Shown here in pieces: positions 16,021 through 24,587 of a stretch of DNA of 64,000 bases. The DNA is from GCA-2705445 sp002705445 (lineage in GTDB: Bacteria > Pseudomonadota > Gammaproteobacteria > Poriferisulfidales > GCA-002705445). Position numbers and translations under genes: made by a program. Where the stretch lies: positions 496,001-560,000 of the forward strand of contig JBJKYB010000002.1 of assembly GCA_045561235.1 (NCBI GenBank), read 5' to 3'. Positions within the stretch are counted from its first letter, which is position 1; each line of letters starts with the position of its first letter. A model generated the notes under the pieces. That model ran no database searches. It saw only the letters and a list, made by a program, of their open reading frames with translations, and was not told where the DNA came from.

Positions 16021-17026
16021 TGAAGAAAAAATTATAAAAAGGGTCTTGTCCGGAGTTCAGCCCACAGGTGGGCTTCATCTTGGAAATTATCTTGGTGCTA
16101 TAAAAAACTTTGTTCCTTTGCAAGATAAATACCAGTCTTTATTTTGTGTTGTGGATCTTCATGCAATAACTGTTTGGCAAGAACCAGAAGAGCTAGCTGC
16201 AAAAAAATGCGAAGTAGCAGCAGCTTTTATTGCGTCTGGGATAGATCCAAATAGAAGTATCATATTTAATCAATCGCAAGTTTCAGAACATACTCAATTA
16301 GCCTGGATATTGAACTGTGTAGCACGTATGGGGTGGTTAAATAGAATGACACAATTCAAAGATAAAGCGGGAAAAAATAAAGAAAACGTAAGTGTTGGAT
16401 TATTTTCTTACCCGGTTTTGATGGCATCAGATATTATGCTATATAAGGCAACTCACGTACCTGTTGGAGAGGATCAAAAACAACATTTAGAGCTTACAAG
16501 AGATATTGCACAAAAATTTAATAATGATTTTAAAAAAGATATTTTTCCTTTACCAGAACCAATTATTATGGAAAATGCAGCAAGAATAATGAGCCTTAGG
16601 GATGGTACAAAAAAAATGAGTAAATCTGACACATCTGATTATTCAAGAATAATGCTTACTGATAGTAAAGATGAAATATGTAAAAAAATTAGAAAAGCTA
16701 AGACCAATGCAATGCCTTTGCCAAATACAATTAAAGAACTAGATACTATGCCAGAGGCTAAAAATTTACTGACAATATATTCTGCATGTTTAGATGAAAA
16801 ATTTGAATCGATTTTTAATAAATATCAAGGAAAAAACTTTTCTGAATTAAAAGAGGACTTAACTGAAGTTGTAATAAATAAAATTAGTCCAATAGGAGAA
16901 GAAATGAAAAAATTAATGGGTGATAAAGTATATTTGCAGAAAATTTTAGAGAATGGATCTTTAAAAGCGAAGAAAATTGCAATTAACGTTTTGCAAGAAG
17001 TACATGAAACCACTGGTTTAAATTGA
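16013..17026 (+). CDS. trpS: Tryptophanyl-tRNA synthetase
   Basis: Charges tRNA-Trp in the cytoplasm. It is a class I synthetase of 337 residues, the standard size. The HIGH-type motif is in GGLHLGNYLGAIKN, and the KMSKS loop in KKMSKSDTSDYS. The N terminus reads through SGVQPTGGLHLGN, as in bacterial TrpRS. It overlaps the ferritin-like gene, suggesting a shared transcript. Confidence 0.97.
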   Translation: MSNEEKIIKRVLSGVQPTGGLHLGNYLGAIKNFVPLQDKYQSLFCVVDLHAITVWQEPEELAAKKCEVAAAFIASGIDPNRSIIFNQSQVSEHTQLAWILNCVARMGWLNRMTQFKDKAGKNKENVSVGLFSYPVLMASDIMLYKATHVPVGEDQKQHLELTRDIAQKFNNDFKKDIFPLPEPIIMENAARIMSLRDGTKKMSKSDTSDYSRIMLTDSKDEICKKIRKAKTNAMPLPNTIKELDTMPEAKNLLTIYSACLDEKFESIFNKYQGKNFSELKEDLTEVVINKISPIGEEMKKLMGDKVYLQKILENGSLKAKKIAINVLQEVHETTGLN

Positions 17027-17040
17027 TATTTTTTTAAAAA

Positions 17041-17655
17041 TTGAAAAGTCAAAAAAAAATATTTGAAGAGTTAAAATTAAAAGATAAAAAATTAATTAAA
17101 ATTTTAGATAGTAAAAAAAAATGTCCTTTTCTGTTAAAACCTATAATAAAAGAGGAATTTCTATTTTTTGAATTAGCGCAATCAATTGTTGGGCAGCAAA
17201 TATCCGCAAAAGCTGCTGATGCTATTTGGAAAAGAATAATCTCATATTCAAATAATAAAAAAGACTTCTTAATCTTTATAGCAAATTCAAATTTGAGGTG
17301 GGCGCGCAAGCAAGGACTCTCACAGCGAAAACATGAATATATTAAAATAATTGCAAAAAATATAATACTAAAAAAGATTTCATTAGTGTCAGTTGAGGAA
17401 TTAAATAATGAAGATGCAATAAATTTTTTAGTTGGCTTAAAAGGAGTCGGTCCATGGACAGCAGAAATGTTTCTTATGTTTGCTTATAGAAGAATGGATG
17501 TTTTTTCAATGGGTGACATAGCACTTAGAAGAGCAATATCAGAAATATATAAAGTTGACAGAAATGATTATGATCAAATTAAGTTAATCACTGATAAATG
17601 GGCACCTTACAGGTCTTTAGTTTGTTGGTATTTATGGGAATATTTGGGAGTATAG
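17041..17655 (+). CDS. DNA-3-methyladenine glycosylase II, AlkA-like (HhH-GPD)
   Basis: A 204-residue base-excision repair glycosylase of the HhH-GPD superfamily. It shows SIVGQQISAKAADAIW, the helix-hairpin-helix LKGVGPWTAEMFLMF, and the catalytic aspartate in FSMGDIALRRAI. It removes alkylated purines from DNA. It lacks the N-terminal domain of E. coli AlkA and is nearer the short MAG1-type enzymes. The start is TTG, 15 bases after trpS. Confidence 0.88.
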   Translation: MKSQKKIFEELKLKDKKLIKILDSKKKCPFLLKPIIKEEFLFFELAQSIVGQQISAKAADAIWKRIISYSNNKKDFLIFIANSNLRWARKQGLSQRKHEYIKIIAKNIILKKISLVSVEELNNEDAINFLVGLKGVGPWTAEMFLMFAYRRMDVFSMGDIALRRAISEIYKVDRNDYDQIKLITDKWAPYRSLVCWYLWEYLGV

Positions 17656-17660
17656 TTCTA

Positions 17661-17840
17661 TTAGAAGTCGTAAGTAATACCTTTTCTCTCCCAATCACCA
17701 AATCTAGTTGGTTCTAGGCCTTTCGGCCCGTTTTTCTCTTTTGCCCGCAATATAGCAACTTCTTGTTTCTTCCTTTTTTTAGCTTCAGCCAAAGCATTCT
17801 TTGCGTTTTCTTTGTTTTTTTCTGCTATAGTTTTGTTCAT
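17661..17840 (-). CDS. DUF1674 protein, SDHAF4-type succinate dehydrogenase assembly factor
   Basis: A 59-residue protein, unrecognised by simple length cut-offs, ending in the DUF1674 signature GPKGLEPTRFGDWERKGITYDF. In mitochondria the homologue SDHAF4 binds flavinylated succinate dehydrogenase subunit A and promotes complex II assembly; bacterial members are presumed to do the same. The first half is Lys/Ala-rich and probably disordered. It lies alone on the minus strand between the alkA-like gene (convergent) and pseudoazurin (divergent). No sdh genes are in the window. Confidence 0.85.
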   Translation of the reverse strand: MNKTIAEKNKENAKNALAEAKKRKKQEVAILRAKEKNGPKGLEPTRFGDWERKGITYDF

Positions 17841-17916
17841 AAATCTATATGAGTAATTTCTAATATTATAGAGTATAATACTGCAGGTTAGTTATTTCAA
17901 CAATAAGGAAATTAAA

Positions 17917-18372
17917 ATGAATAAGATTTTAAAAATTTGTAGTTTTTCAATTATTCTTTTATTAAGTAATATTTCATTTGGGTCTGAAACCCACATTGTA
18001 AAAATGCTAAATAATAGTGATCAAGGTTCTATGGTATTTGAGCCCGCGTTTATTAAAATTAACAAAGGTGACAGCATTACATTTGAGATGACAGATGCTG
18101 GTCATAATGCTGTGACGGTTGTTGGCCCTGCAGGCAGCGAGCCATTTGATACAAAATATAAGCCTTCAACAACAGTAAAATTTGATGTAAGCGGGTTATA
18201 CTTGTATAAGTGCGCGCCGCACGCCATGATGGCCATGGCAGGTTTAATTCAGGTTTCTGATGCAAATAATAAAGACGAAATGATAAAGGCAATAGAAAAA
18301 TTTGAAGGTACTGTGATGATGCCTAATGTCAAGACCAGAATGTCTGATCTCTTAAATGCAAACGTAAAATAG
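17917..18372 (+). CDS. Pseudoazurin (type 1 copper protein)
   Basis: A 151-residue periplasmic blue-copper electron carrier. A signal peptide ends near ISFGS. The copper ligands are all present: His63 in AGHNAV, Cys99 and His102 in YKCAPH, and Met107, with the exact C-x2-H-x4-M spacing of pseudoazurins. The C-terminal extension (about residues 117-148) is usual for the family. Pseudoazurins carry electrons to nitrite or nitrous oxide reductases or to peroxidases; no such partner is in the window. Confidence 0.93.
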   Translation: MNKILKICSFSIILLLSNISFGSETHIVKMLNNSDQGSMVFEPAFIKINKGDSITFEMTDAGHNAVTVVGPAGSEPFDTKYKPSTTVKFDVSGLYLYKCAPHAMMAMAGLIQVSDANNKDEMIKAIEKFEGTVMMPNVKTRMSDLLNANVK

Positions 18373-18406
18373 TTAGATAATATCTCAGTAGGGACTTAAT
18401 TTTTTT

Positions 18407-18817
18407 TTATGAGTCCCTATATGCTTTTTCAATTCGTTCTTGTCTGCTCTTTTCTTCTGCACAAAATAATGCTGTAGGCCTTACAAGTAGTCTCTCAATT
18501 CCTATTGCTTCACCAGTATTAATACAGTAACCATAACTTCCATCGTCAATTCTTTTAATGGCTTCGTCAATTTTTGGAAGAAGCTTTGATTCTCTATCCA
18601 ATATTCTTAGTCTTAAGTGGATTTCTTCTTCAATTTGAGCTCTATCTAAGTCATCACATTCTCTTGACTGCTGAGACAACTCAGCTCTTTCATTTTCTAG
18701 GTGTTGTCTTAGCTCAATTTTCATATTAATTAGTCGTTCTTTAAAAAAAGTGAGCTGGTCTTCGTTCATATACCTGCTAGCTGCGGCTTTTCTTATTTTT
18801 GCTTCGGTGTATTTCAT
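18407..18817 (-). CDS. dksA: RNA polymerase-binding factor DksA with reduced zinc finger
   Basis: Binds the secondary channel of RNA polymerase and works with ppGpp to tune rRNA and amino acid promoters. The coiled-coil tip keeps the key residues as DDLDRA (Asp55, Asp58, Ala60, matching E. coli D71, D74, A76). The zinc finger is degenerate: C98-x2-T101 and C119-x2-E122 replace the four-cysteine set. That pattern resembles zinc-independent DksA2-type proteins. At 136 residues it is near normal length. spoT, source of ppGpp, is in the same window. Confidence 0.93.
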   Translation of the reverse strand: MKYTEAKIRKAAASRYMNEDQLTFFKERLINMKIELRQHLENERAELSQQSRECDDLDRAQIEEEIHLRLRILDRESKLLPKIDEAIKRIDDGSYGYCINTGEAIGIERLLVRPTALFCAEEKSRQERIEKAYRDS

Positions 18818-18939
18818 TCGTCAATTATCCTATATAATTATTAAACCAATATGAATACTAAATTGTTAGGCGCGTCATTATACAACGGATTCTTCAACAC
18901 TCAAGATTAATTTTAAAATTAATAAATTATTGATTTAAT

Positions 18940-20241
18940 TTATTTTTTTCGCATAGACAATATATTTAAGCCTTTTAACAGGTTTATAGCTTCAGATAAT
19001 TGATAATCATTATCAAGTTTTTTATTTCTTGTTTGAATACCTTCCGTATTATCTTCCTTGTCGATATTTTTTAAATGCCCAGTTAGATCTGACTCTTTTA
19101 TTGTTTCCGTATTACTCAATGAATTTAGTTGAAGATCTTCTACTATAATATCTGGAGTAATACCTTTTGCTTGTATGGACCTTCCGTCTGGTGTGTAGTA
19201 TCTTGCTGTGGTTATTTTTACAGCAGTTTTAGAGGTTATTGGTAAAATAGTTTGAACTGACCCTTTTCCAAATGATTGCGTTCCCATAATTATTGCTCTT
19301 TTATGGTCCTGTAGAGCACCTGCAACAATTTCTGAAGCTGAAGCAGAGCCGCCATTTATTAGGACCACGATCGGTTTACCTTCTGTTAAATCCGTATCAT
19401 TTGAAAAATATTCATATACTGCTTTTGCTTTTTTTCCCTTTGTAAAAACCAATTTTTTCTTACCTTTAATAAATGCATCACTTACATCTACAGCAGCACC
19501 TAAAACGCCACCAGGATTGTTTCTCATATCAATTACAAATCCTTTTATATTTCCTTTTGATTTTTTATTTAGATTTGATATCGCGTCATACAAATTTTTC
19601 CCGGTTTTATTTTGAAAACTTGAAATTCTTATATATCCATAGTTCTTGTCTATCAGTTCATATTTAACACTCTTGACCTTAATTTTGGCCCTAACTATTT
19701 TTATATCAATAGGCCCACTTTCACCTTCTCTTGCAATAGTGAGAAGTATTGGATTCCCAATTTTACCTCTCATAAGATCTACAGCTTCATTTAAAGATAA
19801 ACCTTTAACTGACTTAGAGTCTATTTCTATTATCAAATCACCTGCTTTTATACCAGCTTTATAAGCTGGCGTGTCATCTATAGGAGTAATAACCTTTACA
19901 AAACCATTTTCCATGGTAACTTCAATTCCTAAGCCTCCAAATTCACCTTTTGTACCAATCTGTAAATCTTTAAAATCTTTTTCGTTTAAAAATGTAGAGT
20001 GTGGATCAAGTCCTTCAAGCATACCTCTAATAGCATTATCAAATAATTCTTTATCAGAAATATCCTGGACGTAATTTTGTTTAATTTTTAAATAAACCTC
20101 AGAAAAAGATTGTAATTGATTTAATGGTAAACTTGTTTTTGAAGCATTTGCATTACTACTATCTTTAAAATATGTAAGCATATTAACAAGAAACACTAAT
20201 GTTAAGGCCACAATTAAAAACTTATATTTTGATATCTTCAT
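18940..20241 (-). CDS. ctpA: Carboxy-terminal processing protease (S41), periplasmic
   Basis: A 433-residue membrane-anchored protease. An N-terminal hydrophobic segment (about 8-25) is followed by a PDZ domain (GGLGIEVTMENGFVKV to GDLIIEID, about 92-160) and the S41 peptidase core. The Ser/Lys dyad is visible in GGSASASEIVAGAL and GTQSFGKGSVQ. It trims periplasmic proteins, including murein hydrolases in related systems. It lies 23 bases after envC, an arrangement common in Gammaproteobacteria. Confidence 0.95.
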   Translation of the reverse strand: MKISKYKFLIVALTLVFLVNMLTYFKDSSNANASKTSLPLNQLQSFSEVYLKIKQNYVQDISDKELFDNAIRGMLEGLDPHSTFLNEKDFKDLQIGTKGEFGGLGIEVTMENGFVKVITPIDDTPAYKAGIKAGDLIIEIDSKSVKGLSLNEAVDLMRGKIGNPILLTIAREGESGPIDIKIVRAKIKVKSVKYELIDKNYGYIRISSFQNKTGKNLYDAISNLNKKSKGNIKGFVIDMRNNPGGVLGAAVDVSDAFIKGKKKLVFTKGKKAKAVYEYFSNDTDLTEGKPIVVLINGGSASASEIVAGALQDHKRAIIMGTQSFGKGSVQTILPITSKTAVKITTARYYTPDGRSIQAKGITPDIIVEDLQLNSLSNTETIKESDLTGHLKNIDKEDNTEGIQTRNKKLDNDYQLSEAINLLKGLNILSMRKK

Positions 20242-20264
20242 AGCACTATAGTATTAGAATTTTA

Positions 20265-21410
20265 TCATTGAGCCAAACTAAATTTATTCTGAATATTGCA
20301 CCATTCGTGAGGATTCTGAGGAACCCCATTTTTTCTGATTTCGAAATAAATTGAATTTTTTGAATTACCGCCACTAACACCACTTTTAGAAATTATTTCA
20401 CCTTTTTCCACAATATCACCCTTATTTTTTAATAAAACTTTGTTGTGCGCGTAAAGAGACATGAGATTCTCTCCGTGATCGATTATTATCATGAGCCCAT
20501 AGCCCCTTATCCAATTGGAAAATACAACTTTTCCTGAATAAATTGATCTGACATCTTTATTAGATAAAGTTTGTATTATTTCACCATCCCACCTGTGCAA
20601 ATCTTTAAATTTATATTTATTAAAATTATGAGTAACCTTTCCAATAACGGGCCAAGGTAATTTACCCTTTATTTTAAAAATACCAATATTTTTATTTAAA
20701 TCACTTTTTTTATTTAACAACGCTATTAAATCTTTCTTACGATTTAAATATTTAAAATAGATTTCTTCGCTATTTTTAATTTTCTTCTTAATTTTTTTTG
20801 ACAGAAGTATATTATGTTTTTCTAACTCATTAAGCTTAAATAGTTTTGTCTCTAAATCTTTATTCAAATTATTCATTTCTGCTATTTTTTCATTATATTC
20901 ACCTAATTTTACAATCTTAATATTCTCGTCAATTTGGTATAAATCACTCTTATTTTTATGTGATTTATTGATAAATTTTGAAAATTCGATATCTAAGAAT
21001 ATATCTTTACTATTGGAATTGAAAATTTTGTAGATAAAGTTGTTGCTATTTTTTGTATAATTTTCATAAATTATTTTTTTAAGAATTATATTTGATGCGT
21101 ATTTTTTTTGTTTAATTTGTTTTATTTTATTTTCAATTTCTAAAATTTCTGAATTTAGAATTTTTTTATTTTTTTTAATAGTTATAATTTTTTTTTCAAG
21201 TTTATTAATACTTATATCAGCTTTCTTAATATCTTTATTAATTTGATTTAAAAATTTAATTAAATTATTTTTTTTTTGGTTTTCTTTTGAGAGATCTTCT
21301 TTTATTATTTCTAACTTACTTTCGATATTTGCCTGCTCTGTTGCACTTACGAATGAGCTAAATAGCGCAGAATTAGCTAGTAGAGTCAATATAATTAATT
21401 TATTAGACAT
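20265..21410 (-). CDS. envC: EnvC-like murein hydrolase activator (M23/LytM fold)
   Basis: A 381-residue periplasmic protein: a signal peptide ending near SFVSA, a long coiled coil (about 25-240, Lys/Ile/Asn-rich), and a C-terminal LytM domain (about 255-375). The LytM metal site is broken: the usual HxxxD is replaced around HRWDGEIIQT, though the DHGENLMSLYAH segment is kept. EnvC proteins lack catalytic zinc and instead activate the amidases AmiA/AmiB at the division site. Followed by ctpA. Confidence 0.9.
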   Translation of the reverse strand: MSNKLIILTLLANSALFSSFVSATEQANIESKLEIIKEDLSKENQKKNNLIKFLNQINKDIKKADISINKLEKKIITIKKNKKILNSEILEIENKIKQIKQKKYASNIILKKIIYENYTKNSNNFIYKIFNSNSKDIFLDIEFSKFINKSHKNKSDLYQIDENIKIVKLGEYNEKIAEMNNLNKDLETKLFKLNELEKHNILLSKKIKKKIKNSEEIYFKYLNRKKDLIALLNKKSDLNKNIGIFKIKGKLPWPVIGKVTHNFNKYKFKDLHRWDGEIIQTLSNKDVRSIYSGKVVFSNWIRGYGLMIIIDHGENLMSLYAHNKVLLKNKGDIVEKGEIISKSGVSGGNSKNSIYFEIRKNGVPQNPHEWCNIQNKFSLAQ

Positions 21411-21431
21411 ATCTAATATTGATTGGTAACA

Positions 21432-21456
21432 TAAGTTAAAATTATATTATAACTTA
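21432..21456. promoter_or_regulatory. Inverted repeat, probable operator of the ArsR-type regulator
   Basis: TAAGTTA (21432-21438) and TAACTTA (21450-21456) form perfect 7-base arms around an 11-base AT spacer. The repeat lies in the 86-base divergent gap between envC and the ArsR-type gene, just upstream of a TATAAT (21463-21468). ArsR proteins bind AT-rich dyads like this and commonly repress their own operon. Confidence 0.5.
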
Positions 21457-21496
21457 AGACTTTATAATAATTAAAAAAATGTAAGAGGAATGCTTA

Positions 21497-21823
21497 ATGG
21501 CTGAAGCAGCAGGACAAACGGTAGACCACAGTAATGTAACTCAAGAAGATATAGATAGAGCGTCACGCTCTATTAAAGCTATGTCTCATCCTTTAAGATT
21601 AAAAATACTTTGTATTTTAGGAGATTCTGAATTTAGTGTGCAAGATATTGTAGACACAGTTGGGACATCACAAAGTAACATCTCCCAACATCTTGGCATT
21701 TTGAAAGATAAGGGAGTTCTAACAACAAGAAAAGAAGCGAATAAAGTTTTTTACAGAGTTAGTGATGAAAGAACTTTAAAGTTGTTAGAAATGATGAGAG
21801 AAGTATTTTGTTCTTCTGATTAG
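21497..21823 (+). CDS. ArsR/SmtB-family repressor with BigR/SqrR-like cysteine pair
   Basis: A 108-residue winged-helix dimeric repressor. The recognition helix lies in TSQSNISQHLGILKDKG and the wing in TTRKEANKVFYRV. It lacks the ELCVCDL arsenic/cadmium site. It has only two cysteines, Cys39 (RLKILCIL) and Cys105 (EVFCSSD), 66 residues apart, with EFSVQDI following the first. This is the layout of the persulfide and thiol sensors BigR and SqrR, in which the two cysteines form a tetrasulfide or disulfide. It leads an operon of rhodanese, glutaredoxin and gpsA. The sensing role is inferred. Confidence 0.85.
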   Translation: MAEAAGQTVDHSNVTQEDIDRASRSIKAMSHPLRLKILCILGDSEFSVQDIVDTVGTSQSNISQHLGILKDKGVLTTRKEANKVFYRVSDERTLKLLEMMREVFCSSD

Positions 21824-21841
21824 ACAGGAGAATTTAATACT

Positions 21842-22264
21842 ATGGATGTTTATCTAAATTTCATCTCAAATAACCCAATCCTTTTTCTTTTATTTTTTAC
21901 AATATTAGGTTTCATAATTTTTAATGAATTTAAGTCATTTACCCAAAAATTTAAAAATATTTCACCTCAGGATGCTGTTTTTCTAATAAATAAAGATGCT
22001 TTTATTTTGGATGTAAGAGAAAGCTCAGAACTCTCACAAGGAATTATAAAAAATTCTAAACATATAAATTTTTCGTCCGTCAAAACTAGTTTAGATTCTA
22101 TAAAAAAATATAAAAATAAACCGACTATCGTATATTGTAAATCCGGAGCGAGATCAGCGTCTATTTCTAATATATTAACCAAAAATGATTTTGAGGAGGT
22201 TTATTCATTAAAAGGTGGATTTGATGCCTGGATTTCAGATAACTTACCAATCTCTAAAAATTAA
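21842..22264 (+). CDS. yibN: Membrane-anchored rhodanese (YibN-like)
   Basis: A 140-residue protein with one N-terminal membrane helix (about 12-28) and a rhodanese domain facing the cytoplasm. The active-site loop is YCKSGARS with the persulfide-forming Cys99. Rhodaneses transfer sulfane sulfur to thiol acceptors. It is 18 bases after the ArsR-type gene and just before the glutaredoxin gene, as in the yibN-grxC order of E. coli. Confidence 0.9.
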   Translation: MDVYLNFISNNPILFLLFFTILGFIIFNEFKSFTQKFKNISPQDAVFLINKDAFILDVRESSELSQGIIKNSKHINFSSVKTSLDSIKKYKNKPTIVYCKSGARSASISNILTKNDFEEVYSLKGGFDAWISDNLPISKN

Positions 22265-22265
22265 C

Positions 22266-22514
22266 ATGAAAGCGAAAATATACTCAACGAAAATTTGCCC
22301 TTACTGTGTAAGAGCTAAAATGCTCTTAGAAAAAAGAAATATAAAATATATTGAATATAAAGTTGATGAGGATAGCGAAAAATATATGGAAATGCTGGAA
22401 CTATCTGGTGGAAGACAATCTGTCCCACAAATATTTTTGGACGAAAAACATATCGGTGGATATGATGATCTTGTTGATTTGGATATGGAAGGCGGGTTAG
22501 ATATTAATGAATAA
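22266..22514 (+). CDS. grxC: Glutaredoxin 3
   Basis: An 82-residue class I glutaredoxin with the dithiol active site CPYC (Cys11, Cys14), the cis-proline loop SVPQIF and GGYDDLVDL at the glutathione site. It reduces disulfides and glutathione mixed disulfides. The correct start is the ATG at 22266 directly after the rhodanese stop; upstream in-frame starts lie inside the rhodanese gene. secB, the usual next gene in this operon, is absent. Confidence 0.95.
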   Translation: MKAKIYSTKICPYCVRAKMLLEKRNIKYIEYKVDEDSEKYMEMLELSGGRQSVPQIFLDEKHIGGYDDLVDLDMEGGLDINE

Positions 22515-22539
22515 TAATTTAAAATAATGCAAAGTATAA

Positions 22540-23496
22540 ATGTCTTCTATTGATGTCACAATTATTGGTGCTGGATCTTGGGGAAAAGCCCTCGCGCATA
22601 ACCTTTTAAAAAATAATAAAAAAATATTAATGTATTCGAGACAGCAAGTGAAGCAGCAGCAAGTCAATAATTCAAATATTTCTCTAACGTATGACTTAGA
22701 AAACATATTTACCTGTAAAGCCCCGTGCGTAATTGCTTCGCCAGTAAAATCATTAAATGAAATTGGATCTAAAATAAAGAAAGAAAAATTTAATGAGCCG
22801 ATTATACTTACTTGTAAAGGTATAGACTCAAAATCTGGAGAATTTCCAACCCAAATTATTGGCAAGTATACATCGAGTAATAATCTTGCAGTATTATCAG
22901 GCCCTTCTTTCGCTAGTGAAGTTTTAGATGACAAACCAACTGCAGTTATTATTGCATCGAAAAATAAAAAAGTTTCTGAAGTTTTTTCAGAAATGTTTCA
23001 TAATAAATTTTTTAGAGTATATGCTTCAGAAGACACTATTGGTTGTCAATTGGGGGGTGCAATGAAAAATATTCTTTCTGTAGCTGTAGGTATATCTGAT
23101 GGTTTGGGTCTTGGTTCAAACGCTAAGGCAGCATTAATTTCTAGAGGTATTTTGGAAATTAAGATTATTGGGGAAATATTGGGTTGTAAAAACGATACCA
23201 TATATGGATTAAGTGGTTTAGGTGATCTTGTTTTAACTGCAAACGATAATTTATCTAGAAATAGAAGATTTGGTATAGAAATTGCTCAAGGTTCGACAGT
23301 ACATGAAGCTGAACAGAAAGTTGGCCAGGTAGTAGAAGGTATTAATGCTTCCAGAGGTTTAGATATCTTGATAAAAGAATATTCGTTAAATTTACCTATA
23401 TCTAGTAAGGTATTTGATATAATTAACGAGAAAGTAAATCCAAAAGATGCGGTAAATGATCTATTATTAAGGGAGCAAAAAAGCGAATTTATTTAA
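22540..23496 (+). CDS. gpsA: Glycerol-3-phosphate dehydrogenase (NAD(P)+)
   Basis: Reduces dihydroxyacetone phosphate to sn-glycerol-3-phosphate for phospholipid synthesis. The 318-residue protein has the Rossmann motif GAGSWGKALAHNL at the N terminus, SGPSFASEV near residue 128, the catalytic Lys in GGAMKNILSVAVG, and GLSGLGDLVLT. It is 25 bases after grxC, where secB would normally intervene. Confidence 0.97.
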   Translation: MSSIDVTIIGAGSWGKALAHNLLKNNKKILMYSRQQVKQQQVNNSNISLTYDLENIFTCKAPCVIASPVKSLNEIGSKIKKEKFNEPIILTCKGIDSKSGEFPTQIIGKYTSSNNLAVLSGPSFASEVLDDKPTAVIIASKNKKVSEVFSEMFHNKFFRVYASEDTIGCQLGGAMKNILSVAVGISDGLGLGSNAKAALISRGILEIKIIGEILGCKNDTIYGLSGLGDLVLTANDNLSRNRRFGIEIAQGSTVHEAEQKVGQVVEGINASRGLDILIKEYSLNLPISSKVFDIINEKVNPKDAVNDLLLREQKSEFI

Positions 23497-23530
23497 TTTT
23501 AAAAAAAAAATATGGAATTAAACACATAAT

Positions 23531-24583
23531 ATGTTAGCAAAAATATTTAGATTCTATATTTATAAGACTGATCCTGAGCTAGCACATAAGCTTGCAGTTA
23601 AGTTTATAAAAACATCCTTCTTAAAACTTAATTTATTACCAAATAGTTGCTATGAAAATTTATACCAAAATGTTTTTGGTATGAATTTTAATAGTCCTAT
23701 CGGTTTAGCAGCTGGATTTGATAAAAATGCAGAGATCTATAATCAAATAATTGATTTAGGTTTTAGTTTTACTGAAGTGGGAACAATAACCCCTCTTCCC
23801 CAAGAGGGTAATCCAAAACCTAGAGTTTTTAGATTAATTGAAGATAAAGCCATCATCAATAGATTAGGTTTTCCTAATGATGGTATGTCAATCATTTGTA
23901 AGAGAATTAAAAATAATCCTGCTAAGGGGATTTGCGGTGTAAACATTGGACCAAATAAAGAAAATGCAACTTCTATTGAAGATTACTTATCATGCTTTGA
24001 TCAATTCTTTAATTATGCGTCTTATATAACAATAAATATATCCTCGCCAAATACACCAAATCTTCGTTCACAACATGATGATGATAAAATCAGCCAATTA
24101 ATTGATTCAATTCAATGGAAAAGGAGTGAAAATAAGTCAAAAATTCCAATACTATTAAAAATATCGCCAGATATAGATGACAATAAAATAAAAAATCTAT
24201 GTAATATATTTATTAAGAAAAAAATTGATGGAATAATTTTAACAAATACAACAATTAAAAATAGGGATAATTTATTTAATAAAAATAAATTCGAAAAAGG
24301 CGGTCTTTCAGGAGCACCATTGAATGATTTATCTAATGATGTAATTAAAAAGTTTTACTCTTTTTTGGGAGAAAGCATTCCAATTATTGGTGCCGGAGGA
24401 GTAAGTTGTGGAGAAACAGCCTTTGAAAAAATCAAGTCAGGTGCAACTTTGTTACAATTGTACACTTCATTAGTTTATGAAGGACCAAATGTAGCTAAAA
24501 AAATTAATAAAGAATTAAGTGAATTGGTGAAAATAAATGGCTTTAAAAACGTTTCAGATGCAATTGGTATAAATTGTAAATGA
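23531..24583 (+). CDS. pyrD: Dihydroorotate dehydrogenase (quinone), class 2
   Basis: Oxidises dihydroorotate to orotate in pyrimidine synthesis, passing electrons to quinone at the inner membrane. The 350 residues include the N-terminal membrane-associating helices of class 2 enzymes, the FMN-site GLAAGFDKNAE, the NINPSSPNTP-type active-site loop (here INISSPNTPNLRS with the catalytic Ser), and GAGGVSCGETAFEKI. It is convergent with glnG, separated by four bases. Confidence 0.97.
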   Translation: MLAKIFRFYIYKTDPELAHKLAVKFIKTSFLKLNLLPNSCYENLYQNVFGMNFNSPIGLAAGFDKNAEIYNQIIDLGFSFTEVGTITPLPQEGNPKPRVFRLIEDKAIINRLGFPNDGMSIICKRIKNNPAKGICGVNIGPNKENATSIEDYLSCFDQFFNYASYITINISSPNTPNLRSQHDDDKISQLIDSIQWKRSENKSKIPILLKISPDIDDNKIKNLCNIFIKKKIDGIILTNTTIKNRDNLFNKNKFEKGGLSGAPLNDLSNDVIKKFYSFLGESIPIIGAGGVSCGETAFEKIKSGATLLQLYTSLVYEGPNVAKKINKELSELVKINGFKNVSDAIGINCK

Positions 24584-24587
24584 ATAT

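Noticed and set aside
18389..18419. Hairpin TAGGGACT/AGTCCCTA between pseudoazurin and dksA as a bidirectional terminator
   Set aside because: The T run lies in the loop, not after the stem, and one arm is inside the dksA coding region; evidence is too weak to list.
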